From: Lachnospiraceae bacterium UBA7160
Lineage (GTDB): Bacteria > Bacillota > Clostridia > Lachnospirales > Lachnospiraceae
Assembly: GCA_002491565.1 (NCBI GenBank)
Contig: DKWE01000059.1
Coordinates: forward strand, 6,283-41,227
Direction of reading: 5' to 3'
Length of the DNA: 34,945 nt
Of this stretch, positions 8,923 to 17,411 are shown piece after piece. The notes under the pieces are model-generated. The model saw only the letters and a program-made list of their open reading frames with translations. It had not been told where the DNA came from and did not search any database. Positions within the stretch are counted from its first letter, which is position 1, and the number at the start of each line of letters is the position of its first letter. A program made the translations under genes and the position numbers.

Positions 8923-10758
8923 ATGAAGAAATGGTTTCAAAAACTGAGCTTATATCACAAATTTGCGCTGACCATTATTTTGGTGGGCCTTGTCCCTGTG
9001 ACGGCGCTGACCACCGTTATTTCGAACAGCATGATTTCCGATTACCGGGAAGCGCTGCACATGCAGTACAGGCAGGCGGCAGAATATGTGGGGAACAGCC
9101 TGAGCGAAGTGCTGGAGACCTATAATACGATTTCGAAAATGCCGTACAGCTACAGCAGCTCCAAGAGCGAGTATGCCAGAAGGGATTACCTTACCTATGA
9201 CAATTTCCGGCAAATGCTCTATGGGGAACGATACGAGCCGGACTACATGGAGGAAGAAAGGCAGAAAGATATGCTGGATTTCCTGAAATATCTGGACGGT
9301 GTGGATCGGTATACATGCGGCGCGCACTTTATCGCTCCGGATATCAACGGAAACAAGCTGACATTCCACTACAGCAGATTCAGTACCTTTTTTGAAAACG
9401 AGGATCTTTTTGAAGAGTCGATCAGGTTTCAGGATCTGGATGCGCAGAGCACCGATCTGCATCTGATCACCACGCACCGGACCGGCTATTTTAAGGGAAT
9501 GAATTCTCCGGTATTTACGGTGGGGCGGAATTATTTTGACCTGCGCGGGGATGTGGGGGACTATCAATATGTGGGCACCTTGTTTCTGGATGTGGATCTG
9601 AAGCGGATTGCGAAAATATTCCAGAGCGTCAAATTCAGCGGTTATGAAAACTTTTATGTGGTGAATGAAAAGAAGGACTGCCTGTACAGCAATGAGGAAA
9701 CCTGTATCGGGCAGCGTCTGAAGCTGGAAGAGCAGGATACAGACAGGCAGCTGATGATAGAGACACAAGAGAATAAATACGGGATAAGCGTCATTGTTCT
9801 TTTGAATACGGAGGTCGCGTTCCAGAAAATACGGAGCATGCAGAACATTATTTACCTGTTTCTTGGCGCTTCCATGCTGGTTATTTTAGCTGGTTCCATG
9901 TTCTTTTCCAGGCGGCTGACCAGACCGATCCAGGCTATGATGAAGCAGATGGAAAAGGTTGGGACCGGAGATTTTGATATTCAGCTGCCCGTGGATTCAG
10001 AAGACGAAATCGGGATATTGTCCCAGCGGTTTAACCAGATGAGCGTGGCGCTGAAAAAGTATATCAATCAGTATTACGTAGCGCAGATTAAGCAGAACGA
10101 GGCAGAGATGACCGCGCTGAAATCTCAGATTTATCCGCATTTTCTGTACAATACACTGGAAGTCATCCGGATGACAGCGCTGGAGGAGAAGGACGGCAGA
10201 AAGGTATCCAGGATGATCGAGGCGCTGGCGGCGCAGATCCGCTATATGATCGGACCGATGCAGGATATGGTGCCGGCTGCGAAGGAAATCGAGATCGTGG
10301 AGAAGTATGTGTATCTGCTGAATTGCCGCATTAACGGCAACATAAAGCTGAATGTTCAGATGAACGGCTATGAGGAGGCCAGAGTCCCGAAGCTGATTCT
10401 GCAGCCGATTGTGGAAAATGCGTATGTCCATGGGCTGCAGCCGCGGGGCGGAAAAGGAGTTATCAGTATTGAGATTGCAGCGGACGAAGGAGTCATGGAG
10501 ATTATGGTGATGGACGACGGCGTTGGGATGGATGAAGCAACGCTGGAAAGCTTGTACGATCTGTTGAAAAGTGACGCGATCGGGATCAAGAGGGAGGATA
10601 ACTGGCAGAGCATTGGGATGAAAAATGTGCATGACCGGATTCATTATCTGTACGGAGATCCCTTTGGCATTCAGGTGGTCAGTCAGGAGCAGGTTGGCAC
10701 CATGATCCGGATTGTTATGCCGTATACGGAATACGGGAAGGAGAAAAAGCCGGTATGA
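8923..10758 (+). CDS. Sensor histidine kinase, YesM type
   Basis: Membrane kinase that senses an extracellular ligand and phosphorylates the neighbouring YesN-type regulator, 611 aa. Order: transmembrane helix 1 (about 14-36), a large extracytoplasmic sensor region, transmembrane helix 2 (about 309-328, IIYLFLGASMLVILAGSMFF), HAMP (about 329-381), and a His_kinase domain with phospho-acceptor His406 in QIYPHFLYNTLEVIR. The ATPase domain has the N-box ILQPIVENAYVHGL and the G-box DDGVGMD. The ATG at 8923 is chosen because the protein then starts MKKWFQKLS just before the first helix; an upstream in-frame ATG at 8827 would add a Cys-rich leader lying in the promoter. Its stop overlaps the next gene by 4 nt (ATGA). 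Confidence 0.92.
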   Translation: MKKWFQKLSLYHKFALTIILVGLVPVTALTTVISNSMISDYREALHMQYRQAAEYVGNSLSEVLETYNTISKMPYSYSSSKSEYARRDYLTYDNFRQMLYGERYEPDYMEEERQKDMLDFLKYLDGVDRYTCGAHFIAPDINGNKLTFHYSRFSTFFENEDLFEESIRFQDLDAQSTDLHLITTHRTGYFKGMNSPVFTVGRNYFDLRGDVGDYQYVGTLFLDVDLKRIAKIFQSVKFSGYENFYVVNEKKDCLYSNEETCIGQRLKLEEQDTDRQLMIETQENKYGISVIVLLNTEVAFQKIRSMQNIIYLFLGASMLVILAGSMFFSRRLTRPIQAMMKQMEKVGTGDFDIQLPVDSEDEIGILSQRFNQMSVALKKYINQYYVAQIKQNEAEMTALKSQIYPHFLYNTLEVIRMTALEEKDGRKVSRMIEALAAQIRYMIGPMQDMVPAAKEIEIVEKYVYLLNCRINGNIKLNVQMNGYEEARVPKLILQPIVENAYVHGLQPRGGKGVISIEIAADEGVMEIMVMDDGVGMDEATLESLYDLLKSDAIGIKREDNWQSIGMKNVHDRIHYLYGDPFGIQVVSQEQVGTMIRIVMPYTEYGKEKKPV

Positions 10759-12275
10759 TTCGAATGATTATCGCAGATGATGAGCCAATGATTATCAGAG
10801 GGATACAGAATCTGCTTGACTGGAAAAAGCTGGGGATTGAGATCGTGGGAACCTACAGTGACGGCGAAGCTGTTCTGGATGGGATCCTTTCTCTGAAGCC
10901 GGACATTGCGCTGTTGGATATCGCCATGCCGGGAAAGACGGGGATTGAGATCCTAAAGGAAATGAAAAAGCTTGGCAGTACAACGGGCGTGATTTTTATC
11001 AGCGGCTATCAGAATTTCAGCTATGCGCAGGATGCGGTAAAATACGGAGCAGCAGATTATATATTGAAACCGATCATAGAAGCGGAACTGGAAAGTGCGC
11101 TGGAAAAATGCATTTATTCCATTCGGAAGGAGCGGGGAGAAAGCGGGGAGTTTCAAAATCAGGAAGCCCCGCAATATACCGATATCCCCTTTGAGCGTTT
11201 GCCGGCAGACAAGGATGCGAAATATCTGCCGGCTGTGATTGAAATTTTCTATGAAAAGAAGGAACGGGTTCAGGAGCGGCGGCTGATACAGTTTTCTGTT
11301 TTTTCTTATCTGGAGCAGCGGATTCAGGAAGAGGAAAAAGGGATTCTCTTTGAGAAAAAGGGGCTGTTTGTGGTAGTGCTCAAAGAAGCGGATAAGGGGA
11401 GCGGAAAGGAGTTTCTCTTCCGGCTGAAAGAACAGGCGGAACAGGAACGGCATCACAAAATCGGGATGATCGTGGGCAACGTGGTTTCCGCTATGAGCCA
11501 GATACCAGAACAGTATGCCCTCTGTATGGAGAAGGAGCAGTATTTTTACTTTGCAGGACAGCTTCCAGGGCTGTTTCTGGATGTGGAAGAGCCGGTATTT
11601 CATCATCTCCCGGATCAGACCGAATTAAGAGAGTGCAATGAGAAGCTGCAGCAGGCCCTGGTCAAGCGGACGACGGAGGTGTTTGACCGGGAACTGCAGC
11701 GGCTGTTTCACACGGTTGGTGTGCTCTCAGACGGGCGGAGGGAGGATGCCTGTTTTCATCTCTGCACCAGTATCCAGAGCATGGAGGAGAAGCTGGTCTC
11801 TATGAATATACCGGGGCTTGGGCTGGCGATGAAGGATCTCCTGGAGCAGAGCCGCAGGATGCAGGATTATGGCATGCTGAAGGATTATTTTACCGGATTG
11901 TTTGAACAATATCAGGAGCAGGTGCGCAGTCTGGCAAAGGCAAATGAGAAGACGGAGCTGCTCAGGGCAAAAGAGTATATCGAGCTTCATTATCAGGAGA
12001 ATCTCACCCTTGAGATTCTGGCAGGGGAAGTGCATATGAATCCGTATTATTTCAGTGCATATTTTAAAAAGGGGACCGGGAAGAACTTTAAGGACTATCT
12101 GAATGAAATACGGCTTGAACATGCGATTTCCCTTCTGGTGACGACAGACAAAATGACGTATGAGATCGCGGCTGAGGTGGGATACCGGGACAGCCGGGTA
12201 TTTTCAGACACGTTTCAGCGCTGGTATGGAGAGACGCCAAGCAGCTACCGGAAGCGGGTCAGAGGAAAGGAATAG
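10755..12275 (+). CDS. Response regulator, YesN type, with AraC DNA-binding domain
   Basis: Cytoplasmic transcription factor paired with the upstream kinase, 506 aa. The receiver spans residues 1-120 with Asp8/Asp9, phospho-acceptor Asp55 in LLDIAMPG and Lys105. A central region of about 270 residues links to a C-terminal AraC/XylS HTH pair (about 395-502): EYIELHYQENLTLEILAGEVHMNPYYFSAYFKK, then AAEVGYRDSRVFSDTFQRWYG. Position next to importer genes suggests that it activates them. Start overlaps the kinase gene by ATGA, so the pair is translationally coupled. Confidence 0.93.
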   Translation: MIRMIIADDEPMIIRGIQNLLDWKKLGIEIVGTYSDGEAVLDGILSLKPDIALLDIAMPGKTGIEILKEMKKLGSTTGVIFISGYQNFSYAQDAVKYGAADYILKPIIEAELESALEKCIYSIRKERGESGEFQNQEAPQYTDIPFERLPADKDAKYLPAVIEIFYEKKERVQERRLIQFSVFSYLEQRIQEEEKGILFEKKGLFVVVLKEADKGSGKEFLFRLKEQAEQERHHKIGMIVGNVVSAMSQIPEQYALCMEKEQYFYFAGQLPGLFLDVEEPVFHHLPDQTELRECNEKLQQALVKRTTEVFDRELQRLFHTVGVLSDGRREDACFHLCTSIQSMEEKLVSMNIPGLGLAMKDLLEQSRRMQDYGMLKDYFTGLFEQYQEQVRSLAKANEKTELLRAKEYIELHYQENLTLEILAGEVHMNPYYFSAYFKKGTGKNFKDYLNEIRLEHAISLLVTTDKMTYEIAAEVGYRDSRVFSDTFQRWYGETPSSYRKRVRGKE

Positions 12276-12297
12276 GAAAGCGAGGAGCAGATAGAAG

Positions 12298-13674
12298 ATG
12301 GACAGGAACGCATATTATCACGTAAGGGACTTTGGCGCTGCCGGCGACGGAAAAACAAATGACCAGGCGGCGATTCAGCGGGCCATCACAGAGTGTCACA
12401 GAAACGGAGGGGGGCGTGTGCTGCTCTCCGGCGGGGTATTCCGGTCAGGAGGGCTCTGCTTACAGTCCAATGTATGGCTGGAAATTGACAGCTCCGCGCG
12501 GCTGGAGGCGTATGGAGATATTGCCTGCTATGGGGAGGATACGCATTTTAACCGTTACCGGAATGAGCATGACCTGGACCGGTGCTGGATCTATGCGGAG
12601 GATGCAGAGAATATAGGGATTACGGGCGGCGGAATCCTGGATGGAAGGGCAGAGCTGTTTCCGAACGGGGGCAGTATCTACCGGCCGATGATGCTGCGCT
12701 TCCTGCGGTGCCGATCGGTTCATATTTCGGATATCAGGCTGTACAATGCGGCATCCTGGACGACCGCGTTTCTTGACAGTGACTACATCTGGGTCCGCGG
12801 AGTCGATATCAGGAATGAAAAACGGTACAATGGTGACGGCCTGGATTTCGACGGGTGCCGTCATGTGTATATATCAGACTGCAGTATCCGGGGAACAGAT
12901 GACAATCTCTGTCTGCAGGCGGGGAATCCGGCATATCCGGTGGAGGATATCCATATTACAAACTGCTCGTTTTCTTCGCTCTGCGCAGCGGTGCGCATCG
13001 GTCTGAAATCCATAGGTACGATAAAGGATGTGGTTATCAGCAATTGCACGATGTACAATGTCTGGAGGGAAGGAATTAAGATTGAGTGTACGGAGGGCGG
13101 ATGCATTTCTGACATTACCGTATCCAATGTGACCATGAAAAATGTTTCCAGACCGCTTTTTGTGCTCCTGAATAACCGGTTTGAGCCGGAAGGGCTTGGG
13201 AGCTCCGTGGAACTGGAGGAGATGCCGGAAATCGGAAAACTGAGAAATCTGCTGATTCAGTCCGTGATCATAACGGATGAGGAAGAGATGAGACAGGAGC
13301 ACAGGAGATTTGATCACGACCTGATGGGGTCCCCGGCCTTTCACGGAATACGCTTTGATGCGGAAGAGCATCATCCAATTGAGCATGTGATACTGAAGGG
13401 AATCATGTACACAGGAATCGGCGGGGTGAAGAAAAGCGAGATTCCGGAAAATTATCCGGCGGTTCTCGATAAGAAACGATATCCGGAGGCCGTTGTGTCC
13501 GAGAACTATTATCCCGACTGGAGCAGAGCCGCGTTCCTGGATATCAGAAACGTGAAGCAGCTGATTCTGGAGGATGTGGTGCTGAAGCTTCTGGAACCGG
13601 ATGAACGGGAGCCTGTGATTCTGGAACAGTGCACGCTTCTGAAAGAAGCAGAGATTTATGATCTGTCTGAATAA
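12298..13674 (+). CDS. GH28 polygalacturonase-like glycosidase
   Basis: Right-handed beta-helix glycosidase of the pectin-acting family GH28, 458 aa and cytoplasmic (no signal peptide). The N-terminus VRDFGAAGDGKTNDQAAIQRAI is the family signature. Three catalytic-type aspartates are present: Asp180 in YNGDGLDFDG, and Asp201-Asp202 in GTDDNLCLQ. The usual glycine-histidine-glycine motif about 20 residues later is replaced by SSLCAAVRIG, and the later RIK motif appears as REGIK, so the active site is non-standard. It follows the response regulator by 22 nt and precedes a strong terminator, so it closes the transcription unit. Likely substrates are galacturonide or rhamnogalacturonan oligosaccharides, but activity is not assured. 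Confidence 0.85.
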   Translation: MDRNAYYHVRDFGAAGDGKTNDQAAIQRAITECHRNGGGRVLLSGGVFRSGGLCLQSNVWLEIDSSARLEAYGDIACYGEDTHFNRYRNEHDLDRCWIYAEDAENIGITGGGILDGRAELFPNGGSIYRPMMLRFLRCRSVHISDIRLYNAASWTTAFLDSDYIWVRGVDIRNEKRYNGDGLDFDGCRHVYISDCSIRGTDDNLCLQAGNPAYPVEDIHITNCSFSSLCAAVRIGLKSIGTIKDVVISNCTMYNVWREGIKIECTEGGCISDITVSNVTMKNVSRPLFVLLNNRFEPEGLGSSVELEEMPEIGKLRNLLIQSVIITDEEEMRQEHRRFDHDLMGSPAFHGIRFDAEEHHPIEHVILKGIMYTGIGGVKKSEIPENYPAVLDKKRYPEAVVSENYYPDWSRAAFLDIRNVKQLILEDVVLKLLEPDEREPVILEQCTLLKEAEIYDLSE

Positions 13675-13676
13675 TG

Positions 13677-13719
13677 AAAAACTCCCTCTGAATGCAGAGA
13701 TGCAGACAAGGGAGTTTTT
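13677..13719. terminator. Intrinsic terminator, usable in both directions
   Basis: AAAAACTCCCT (13677-13687) pairs with AGGGAGTTTTT (13709-13719) in an 11-bp stem between the convergent GH28 gene and the minus-strand regulator. T-runs on both strands mean it can stop transcription from either side. Confidence 0.85.
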
Positions 13720-13820
13720 GATTTTATAAGGATATACACCTCCTGTTCGCTGGTTTGTTTATGCAAAAGAAGCATAAGTAAGGACATTTGTCATTGTCTT
13801 TCAGAAAAAATCGAAGGCTT

Positions 13821-14768
13821 TTAGAAAGAAAAACCGATCTGAACGTTTATGGACTGCGGATGGTCTCCGAATTTTTCTCCGAATAGATTGATGCCATTTA
13901 CGTATTCGGATGCGGGATCAACCCCGATACGGATACTGATATAGGGTGCGTCAGCCAGACAAAGATCAGATAGGTTCGTATCACTGATATAGCTGTGATC
14001 CAGATAGGTACCGGTATTGTCAATCCGCCAGGTTTTCAGAAAACCAAATTGGGTATTTATGGGACGCCACCATTTGGGTGTGAGATGTCCCTGACGGCCG
14101 CCGCAATCGCAGGGGCAGGTCCAGGTGCCAAGGCGTTTGCGGTTGATCTCCACAGAAATATCACTGGGCCACGGATCTCTGTACATGGGCGCCTCGGAAC
14201 ATGCTTCAAAGGACAGTTCAAGCCAGGCGATATTTTCTTCTGATACGTTGTCGATAAGAGAAAAACGGTACTCCAGAAAGCCCTGATGGAACCAGAGCAT
14301 CTGAGCATCAAAACGCTGTGGGGAATAAAATAAATTCGGCAGATCAATGGGGCCGAGAGGCTGCGTGTCAGAAAGAAGACCGCAGGTTGGCTGGATTCCC
14401 TCTGCAAAAGAGTAGCTTCCGATGGGCAGATGGAGCGTGAAAGGCTGAGGTCCATTCTGCATAGCTTCGGGCGCCAGTGAGATAGAAACTGTATCCAGCT
14501 TCCGGCTGCAGAGCTTCGTGGCTCCATGAGAGCCGGGCTGTATATTGCACATGATCAAATCTGCTTCTTCTAATGTACGTACCGCCAATGCCATTGAGGA
14601 CATCGGTACATCTAATTCTCTGGCAAGTTCGCCTACGCTCATGCTGCGTTTGGATAATGCTATAAGCACATCTAATCGCACCGGTGAAGAAAGGGCACGG
14701 GCGATCATCGCTAATTTTTCTGGTCTTTCGATCGATAGTTCTGCGTGTTTTCCATGTATATCATGCAT
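13821..14768 (-). CDS. ArsR-type winged-helix regulator with large C-terminal domain
   Basis: DNA-binding regulator, 315 aa. The N-terminal winged helix (about 18-90) is ArsR-like: LAMIARALSSPVRLDVLIAL, then SVGELARELDVPMSSMALAVRTLEEADLI. The remaining ~220 residues are beta-rich (LAWLELSFEAC-like strands, WPSDISVEINRKRLGTW, CPCDCGGRQGH, and a jelly-roll-like end). This suggests a ligand-binding fold rather than the metal site of classical ArsR proteins, which are about 100 aa. The ATG follows AAGGAGG on the minus strand at good spacing. It is divergent from the GH2 gene, with a palindromic candidate operator between. I infer that it senses a sugar and controls the GH2 gene; the CxC..C cluster could alternatively bind metal. 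Confidence 0.8.
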   Translation of the reverse strand: MHDIHGKHAELSIERPEKLAMIARALSSPVRLDVLIALSKRSMSVGELARELDVPMSSMALAVRTLEEADLIMCNIQPGSHGATKLCSRKLDTVSISLAPEAMQNGPQPFTLHLPIGSYSFAEGIQPTCGLLSDTQPLGPIDLPNLFYSPQRFDAQMLWFHQGFLEYRFSLIDNVSEENIAWLELSFEACSEAPMYRDPWPSDISVEINRKRLGTWTCPCDCGGRQGHLTPKWWRPINTQFGFLKTWRIDNTGTYLDHSYISDTNLSDLCLADAPYISIRIGVDPASEYVNGINLFGEKFGDHPQSINVQIGFSF

Positions 14769-14933
14769 AAGTAGCCTCCTTCTTCCGATTTGCAGACCAT
14801 CAAAATATTCAGCACTGTTAGTCTAAACATGAGCATGCCAGCACACTGGGTGCTGCTGCACAACTTCTGCCTGCTGCTAATCTGCAACCTCATCTTATTA
14901 AGAATCTGCATACGGTACGTAATCGATAATCAT

Positions 14934-14962
14934 AATATAACAGATTAGAAAAAGACCTGCAA
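14934..14962 (-). promoter_or_regulatory. Putative promoter of the ArsR-type regulator
   Basis: On the minus strand TTGCAG (14957-14962) and TATATT (14934-14939) are exactly 17 nt apart. The -10 is preceded by TGT, giving an extended -10. It would make a 5' untranslated region of about 160 nt. Confidence 0.6.
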
Positions 14963-15140
14963 TATCAAAACATAAAAATTGGAATAAAATGATTGCCACA
15001 AACAAGTTTTATAGAATGATTTCAGAGCATTGACAAAGAAAATGAAGTGTGATAGATTCATGACATGGAAGAAATGTACAAAATATAGGAATGGAAATGG
15101 GAACAAATATCATTTAGTATAAAAATCCTAAAGAATACGG

Positions 15141-15180
15141 TATAATTATTCCAAAAATATTGGAATATAAAAACTGGAAT
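15141..15180 (+). promoter_or_regulatory. GH2 promoter -10 box and palindromic operator
   Basis: A perfect TATAAT lies at 15141-15146 without a clear -35 box. Two bases later, 15148-15166 is a perfect 19-bp palindrome: ATTCCAA, a 5-nt spacer, TTGGAAT. A further half-site CTGGAAT is at 15174-15180, 14 nt after the first, and TTGGAAT recurs at 14979-14985. A site over the transcription start is the classic repressor position. The divergent ArsR-type regulator is the obvious candidate to bind here. Confidence 0.7.
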
Positions 15181-15196
15181 AAATGGAGGGAACTGT

Positions 15197-16987
15197 ATGG
15201 GAAAAGAAATACCAAGAAGTGAACATCCCAGACCGGATTTCATGAGGGACACGTTTGAAAATCTGAATGGACAGTGGCAGTTTGCATTTGACGACGCGGA
15301 TGAAGGCAGAAAGGCATTCTGGTACAAGCCGGGACATGAGTTTCCACTGGTAATTACGGTGCCCTTTGCGTACCAGACAAAACTGAGTGGGCTAGGGCCT
15401 ACCGATGAGATTCATCCGATTATCTGGTATCGCAGGACCTTTACCGTGCCGGCAGCGATGGCTGGAAAGCGGGTTCTGCTTCGGTTTGGAGCAGTGGATT
15501 ATGAATGTGCTGTGTATGTAAATGGACAGATGGCCGGTACTCATACTGGGGGGTATGCACCGTTTGCGTTTGATATTACCGCGCTGTTGAAAGAGGGGGA
15601 GAATGATCTGTGCCTCCGGGTGACAGATGAACCGGATTACACGCTGCCAAGAGGAAAGCAGTATTGGGATAAAGGGCTGATGGGGTGCTGGTATACGCCG
15701 GTCAGCGGAATCTGGCAGACGGTGTATCTCGAGGCAGTTGGCGAATATGCGCTAAAACAGCTCCATATCACTCCGGATATTGACCGGCATATGTTTACCG
15801 CAGAGATCGCACTGGATCATATGCCATGCGAGGCCCTGGAATTGGAACTGAAAGTCACTTTTAAAGGGAAGCATTGCCGTACCGTGAGGGCAACGGTTAG
15901 CGATCGCTGCAGCCAGATACCGGTGGATGTCGTCGTAAGAGGTGCATTGGACAGTGTTCATCTTTGGCAGCCGGGAGCCCCTGCACTCTATGATGTGGAA
16001 GTGACTTTGCTGAAAAAGGAAGAAGTACTCGATCATGTCAGAACTTATTTTGGCATGCGCAAGATTGAGAATAAAGACGGAAGGATCTATCTGAATCATA
16101 TGCCGATCTATCAGCGGCTTGTGCTGGATCAGGGTTATTGGCCGGATTCGCTGATCACACCGCCGTCTGATGAAGCCATTCGGCAGGATATTGAGTTCAC
16201 TCTTCAGTTTGGCTATAACGGAGCCCGCAAGCATCAGAAGGTGGAGGATCCCCGTTACTATTACTGGGCGGATCAGCTTGGTCTGCTGGTGTGGGGAGAA
16301 GTGCCGAGTTCTTATGCCTTTACCGATGAGATGGTACGCAGAATGACCGATACGCTGACAGATTTTATCGACCGCGATTTCAACCATCCAAGTATTATCA
16401 CATGGGTACCGCTCAATGAGAGCTGGGGGGTGCGCCAGATTTACACGGACAAACGGCAGCAGGAGCTTAGCCGCACCTTGTATCATCTGACGAAAGCCCT
16501 GGATGGCACCCGCCTGTGTTCTGGAAATGACGGGTGGGAGCAGGTGGACACGGATATCTGTGCGCTGCATGATTATGCGGCGGAAGGTACGGTGATTGAA
16601 AAGCATTTTGAAGATCGCGCGATGGTAGAGGCACATAGCTGCGATTTGCGCCCCTGTTATGCGCAAGGCCATACACCGACGGGAAAAGAGGCATTTATGG
16701 TGACGGAGTATGGCGGGATCGCGTTTGCGAATATCGGAGCACAGGGCGAGATGGGCGGCATGGAAACCTGGGGCTATCATGAGAAGGTGACAGATGAGGA
16801 GACATTCTTTGAACGTTTTCAATCTGTCACAGATGCCATCCGGGCGATCCCTTACTGTCAGGGATACTGCTACACACAGCTGACAGACGTCATGCAGGAG
16901 ATCAACGGGATACTGACGGAAGATCGTAAGGCGAAAGTAAATGTGAAACGCTTTGCGGAGGCGAATCAAAATCCGTGTGGGCGTTAA
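15197..16987 (+). CDS. GH2 family beta-glycosidase
   Basis: Retaining exo-beta-glycosidase (beta-galactosidase/beta-glucuronidase class), 596 aa and cytoplasmic. Domains in order: jelly-roll sugar-binding (about 1-180, with RRTFTVP...VYVNGQMAGTHTGGYAPFAFDIT), immunoglobulin-like (about 185-288), TIM barrel (about 290-590). Glu408 in WVPLNESWG is the acid/base and Glu504 in MVTEYGG the nucleophile. This is a short GH2 without the extra C-terminal domains of LacZ. The ATG at 15197 follows GGAGGG. It stands alone downstream of the palindromic operator. Whether it acts on galactosides, glucuronides or other sugars cannot be read from sequence. Confidence 0.88.
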   Translation: MGKEIPRSEHPRPDFMRDTFENLNGQWQFAFDDADEGRKAFWYKPGHEFPLVITVPFAYQTKLSGLGPTDEIHPIIWYRRTFTVPAAMAGKRVLLRFGAVDYECAVYVNGQMAGTHTGGYAPFAFDITALLKEGENDLCLRVTDEPDYTLPRGKQYWDKGLMGCWYTPVSGIWQTVYLEAVGEYALKQLHITPDIDRHMFTAEIALDHMPCEALELELKVTFKGKHCRTVRATVSDRCSQIPVDVVVRGALDSVHLWQPGAPALYDVEVTLLKKEEVLDHVRTYFGMRKIENKDGRIYLNHMPIYQRLVLDQGYWPDSLITPPSDEAIRQDIEFTLQFGYNGARKHQKVEDPRYYYWADQLGLLVWGEVPSSYAFTDEMVRRMTDTLTDFIDRDFNHPSIITWVPLNESWGVRQIYTDKRQQELSRTLYHLTKALDGTRLCSGNDGWEQVDTDICALHDYAAEGTVIEKHFEDRAMVEAHSCDLRPCYAQGHTPTGKEAFMVTEYGGIAFANIGAQGEMGGMETWGYHEKVTDEETFFERFQSVTDAIRAIPYCQGYCYTQLTDVMQEINGILTEDRKAKVNVKRFAEANQNPCGR

Positions 16988-17009
16988 ACAGATCATAGGG
17001 CGAAAAGAC

Positions 17010-17040
17010 AAGGCGGCTTTGACTCATGCAAAGCCGCCTT
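17010..17040 (+). terminator. Stem-loop after the GH2 gene
   Basis: AAGGCGGCTTTG (17010-17021) and CAAAGCCGCCTT (17029-17040) form a perfect 12-bp stem with a 7-nt loop, 23 nt after the GH2 stop. No T-run follows, so termination may be weak or factor-dependent; it could mainly protect the 3' end. Confidence 0.6.
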
Positions 17041-17135
17041 GATGCTATTGGGAATCAGAACGGCGGAGCAGAGGTTTCATAATGGGAGAAAACTGGTACA
17101 GACAGACTTTTGAAAGATAAATTTCAAAAATAGTA

Positions 17136-17165
17136 TTGACAAGTATACACGAATAAAGTTAAAAT
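17136..17165 (+). promoter_or_regulatory. Strong promoter of the ABC-F leader
   Basis: A perfect -35 TTGACA (17136-17141) and a -10 TAAAAT (17160-17165) are 18 nt apart. This drives the leader ORF, attenuator and ABC-F gene, which starts about 290 nt further on. Confidence 0.75.
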
Positions 17166-17202
17166 CTCAAAAGAACAAACAGAAGAAAGAGAGGTAAGCG
17201 TC

Positions 17203-17277
17203 ATGACAACAGCAAAGAGAACAGACAGAAATAATTTCAGATCATGTATGATTACCTCGAGTCAAGCCAGAGAATAG
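17203..17277 (+). CDS. Putative 24-aa leader peptide of the ABC-F gene
   Basis: A 24-codon ORF starting with ATG at 17203 and ending in TAG at 17277, preceded by GAGAGG. The peptide begins MTTAKRTDRNNF and ends SCMITSSQARE. It lies about 30 nt downstream of the predicted transcription start and 30 nt before an intrinsic terminator. That is the layout of leader peptides that sense ribosome-targeting antibiotics or translation stalling. Function is inferred from position only. Confidence 0.6.
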   Translation: MTTAKRTDRNNFRSCMITSSQARE

Positions 17278-17307
17278 TTTGCCTGTAATAGGATAGATAG
17301 ACCTGTA

Positions 17308-17340
17308 AACCGTGGTATCATCAGATGCCGCGGTTTTTTT
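17308..17340 (+). terminator. Intrinsic terminator / attenuator upstream of the ABC-F gene
   Basis: AACCGTGG (17308-17315) pairs with CCGCGGTT (17328-17335); inner pairing of TATC with GATG extends the helix to 12 bp around an ATCA tetraloop. T7 follows at 17334-17340. There is no gene end nearby other than the leader ORF, so it lies within the 5' untranslated region of the ABC-F message and is probably an attenuator. Confidence 0.75.
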
Positions 17341-17368
17341 CGGCACTTTACTGTGTAAGTTCAGCTTT

Positions 17369-17411
17369 CAAGCAGAGACGGATAGACTGCTTGTGGGCTA
17401 ATTTGTCTCTG
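17369..17411 (+). other. Overlapping alternative stem-loops between attenuator and ABC-F start
   Basis: CAAGCAG (17369-17375) can pair with CTGCTTG (17387-17393), while CAGAGAC (17373-17379) can pair with GTCTCTG (17405-17411). The two 7-bp helices share bases 17373-17375 and exclude each other. This could be a second switch controlling access to the ABC-F message, but no function is proven. The rest of the 477-nt gap before the ABC-F gene shows nothing further. Confidence 0.4.

Larger units (their letters stand above)
14769..15196. other. Divergent intergenic region (regulator / GH2)
   Basis: AT-rich 428-nt control region. It holds the regulator promoter (14934-14962, minus), the GH2 -10 box (15141-15146, plus), and TTGGAAT-type half-sites at 14979-14985, 15148-15166 (full palindrome) and 15174-15180. 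Between the regulator's predicted start of transcription and its ATG lie about 160 nt with a small hairpin (CAGCAC at 14840s pairing with GTGCTG). No convincing gene was seen; an overlapping minus-strand frame starting at 14911 is out of frame with the regulator and has no support. Confidence 0.6.

Noticed and set aside
8950..9768. Minus-strand 272-codon open frame
   Set aside because: Antisense to the YesM-type kinase sensor region; no domain or start signals.
13759..13777. TTATGC/GCATAA hairpin between the terminator and the regulator's 3' end
   Set aside because: Six bp with AT-rich ends; the adjacent 11-bp terminator already explains the convergent gap.
14711..14911. Minus-strand 66-codon open frame overlapping the regulator start
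   Set aside because: It overlaps the regulator out of frame, lacks a good ribosome site and shows no conserved feature; possible upstream ORF, but unsupported.
15752..17011. Minus-strand 419-codon open frame
   Set aside because: It is antisense to the clearly coding GH2 gene and has no recognisable domain; its His/Ile/Arg-rich composition is typical of antisense frames.
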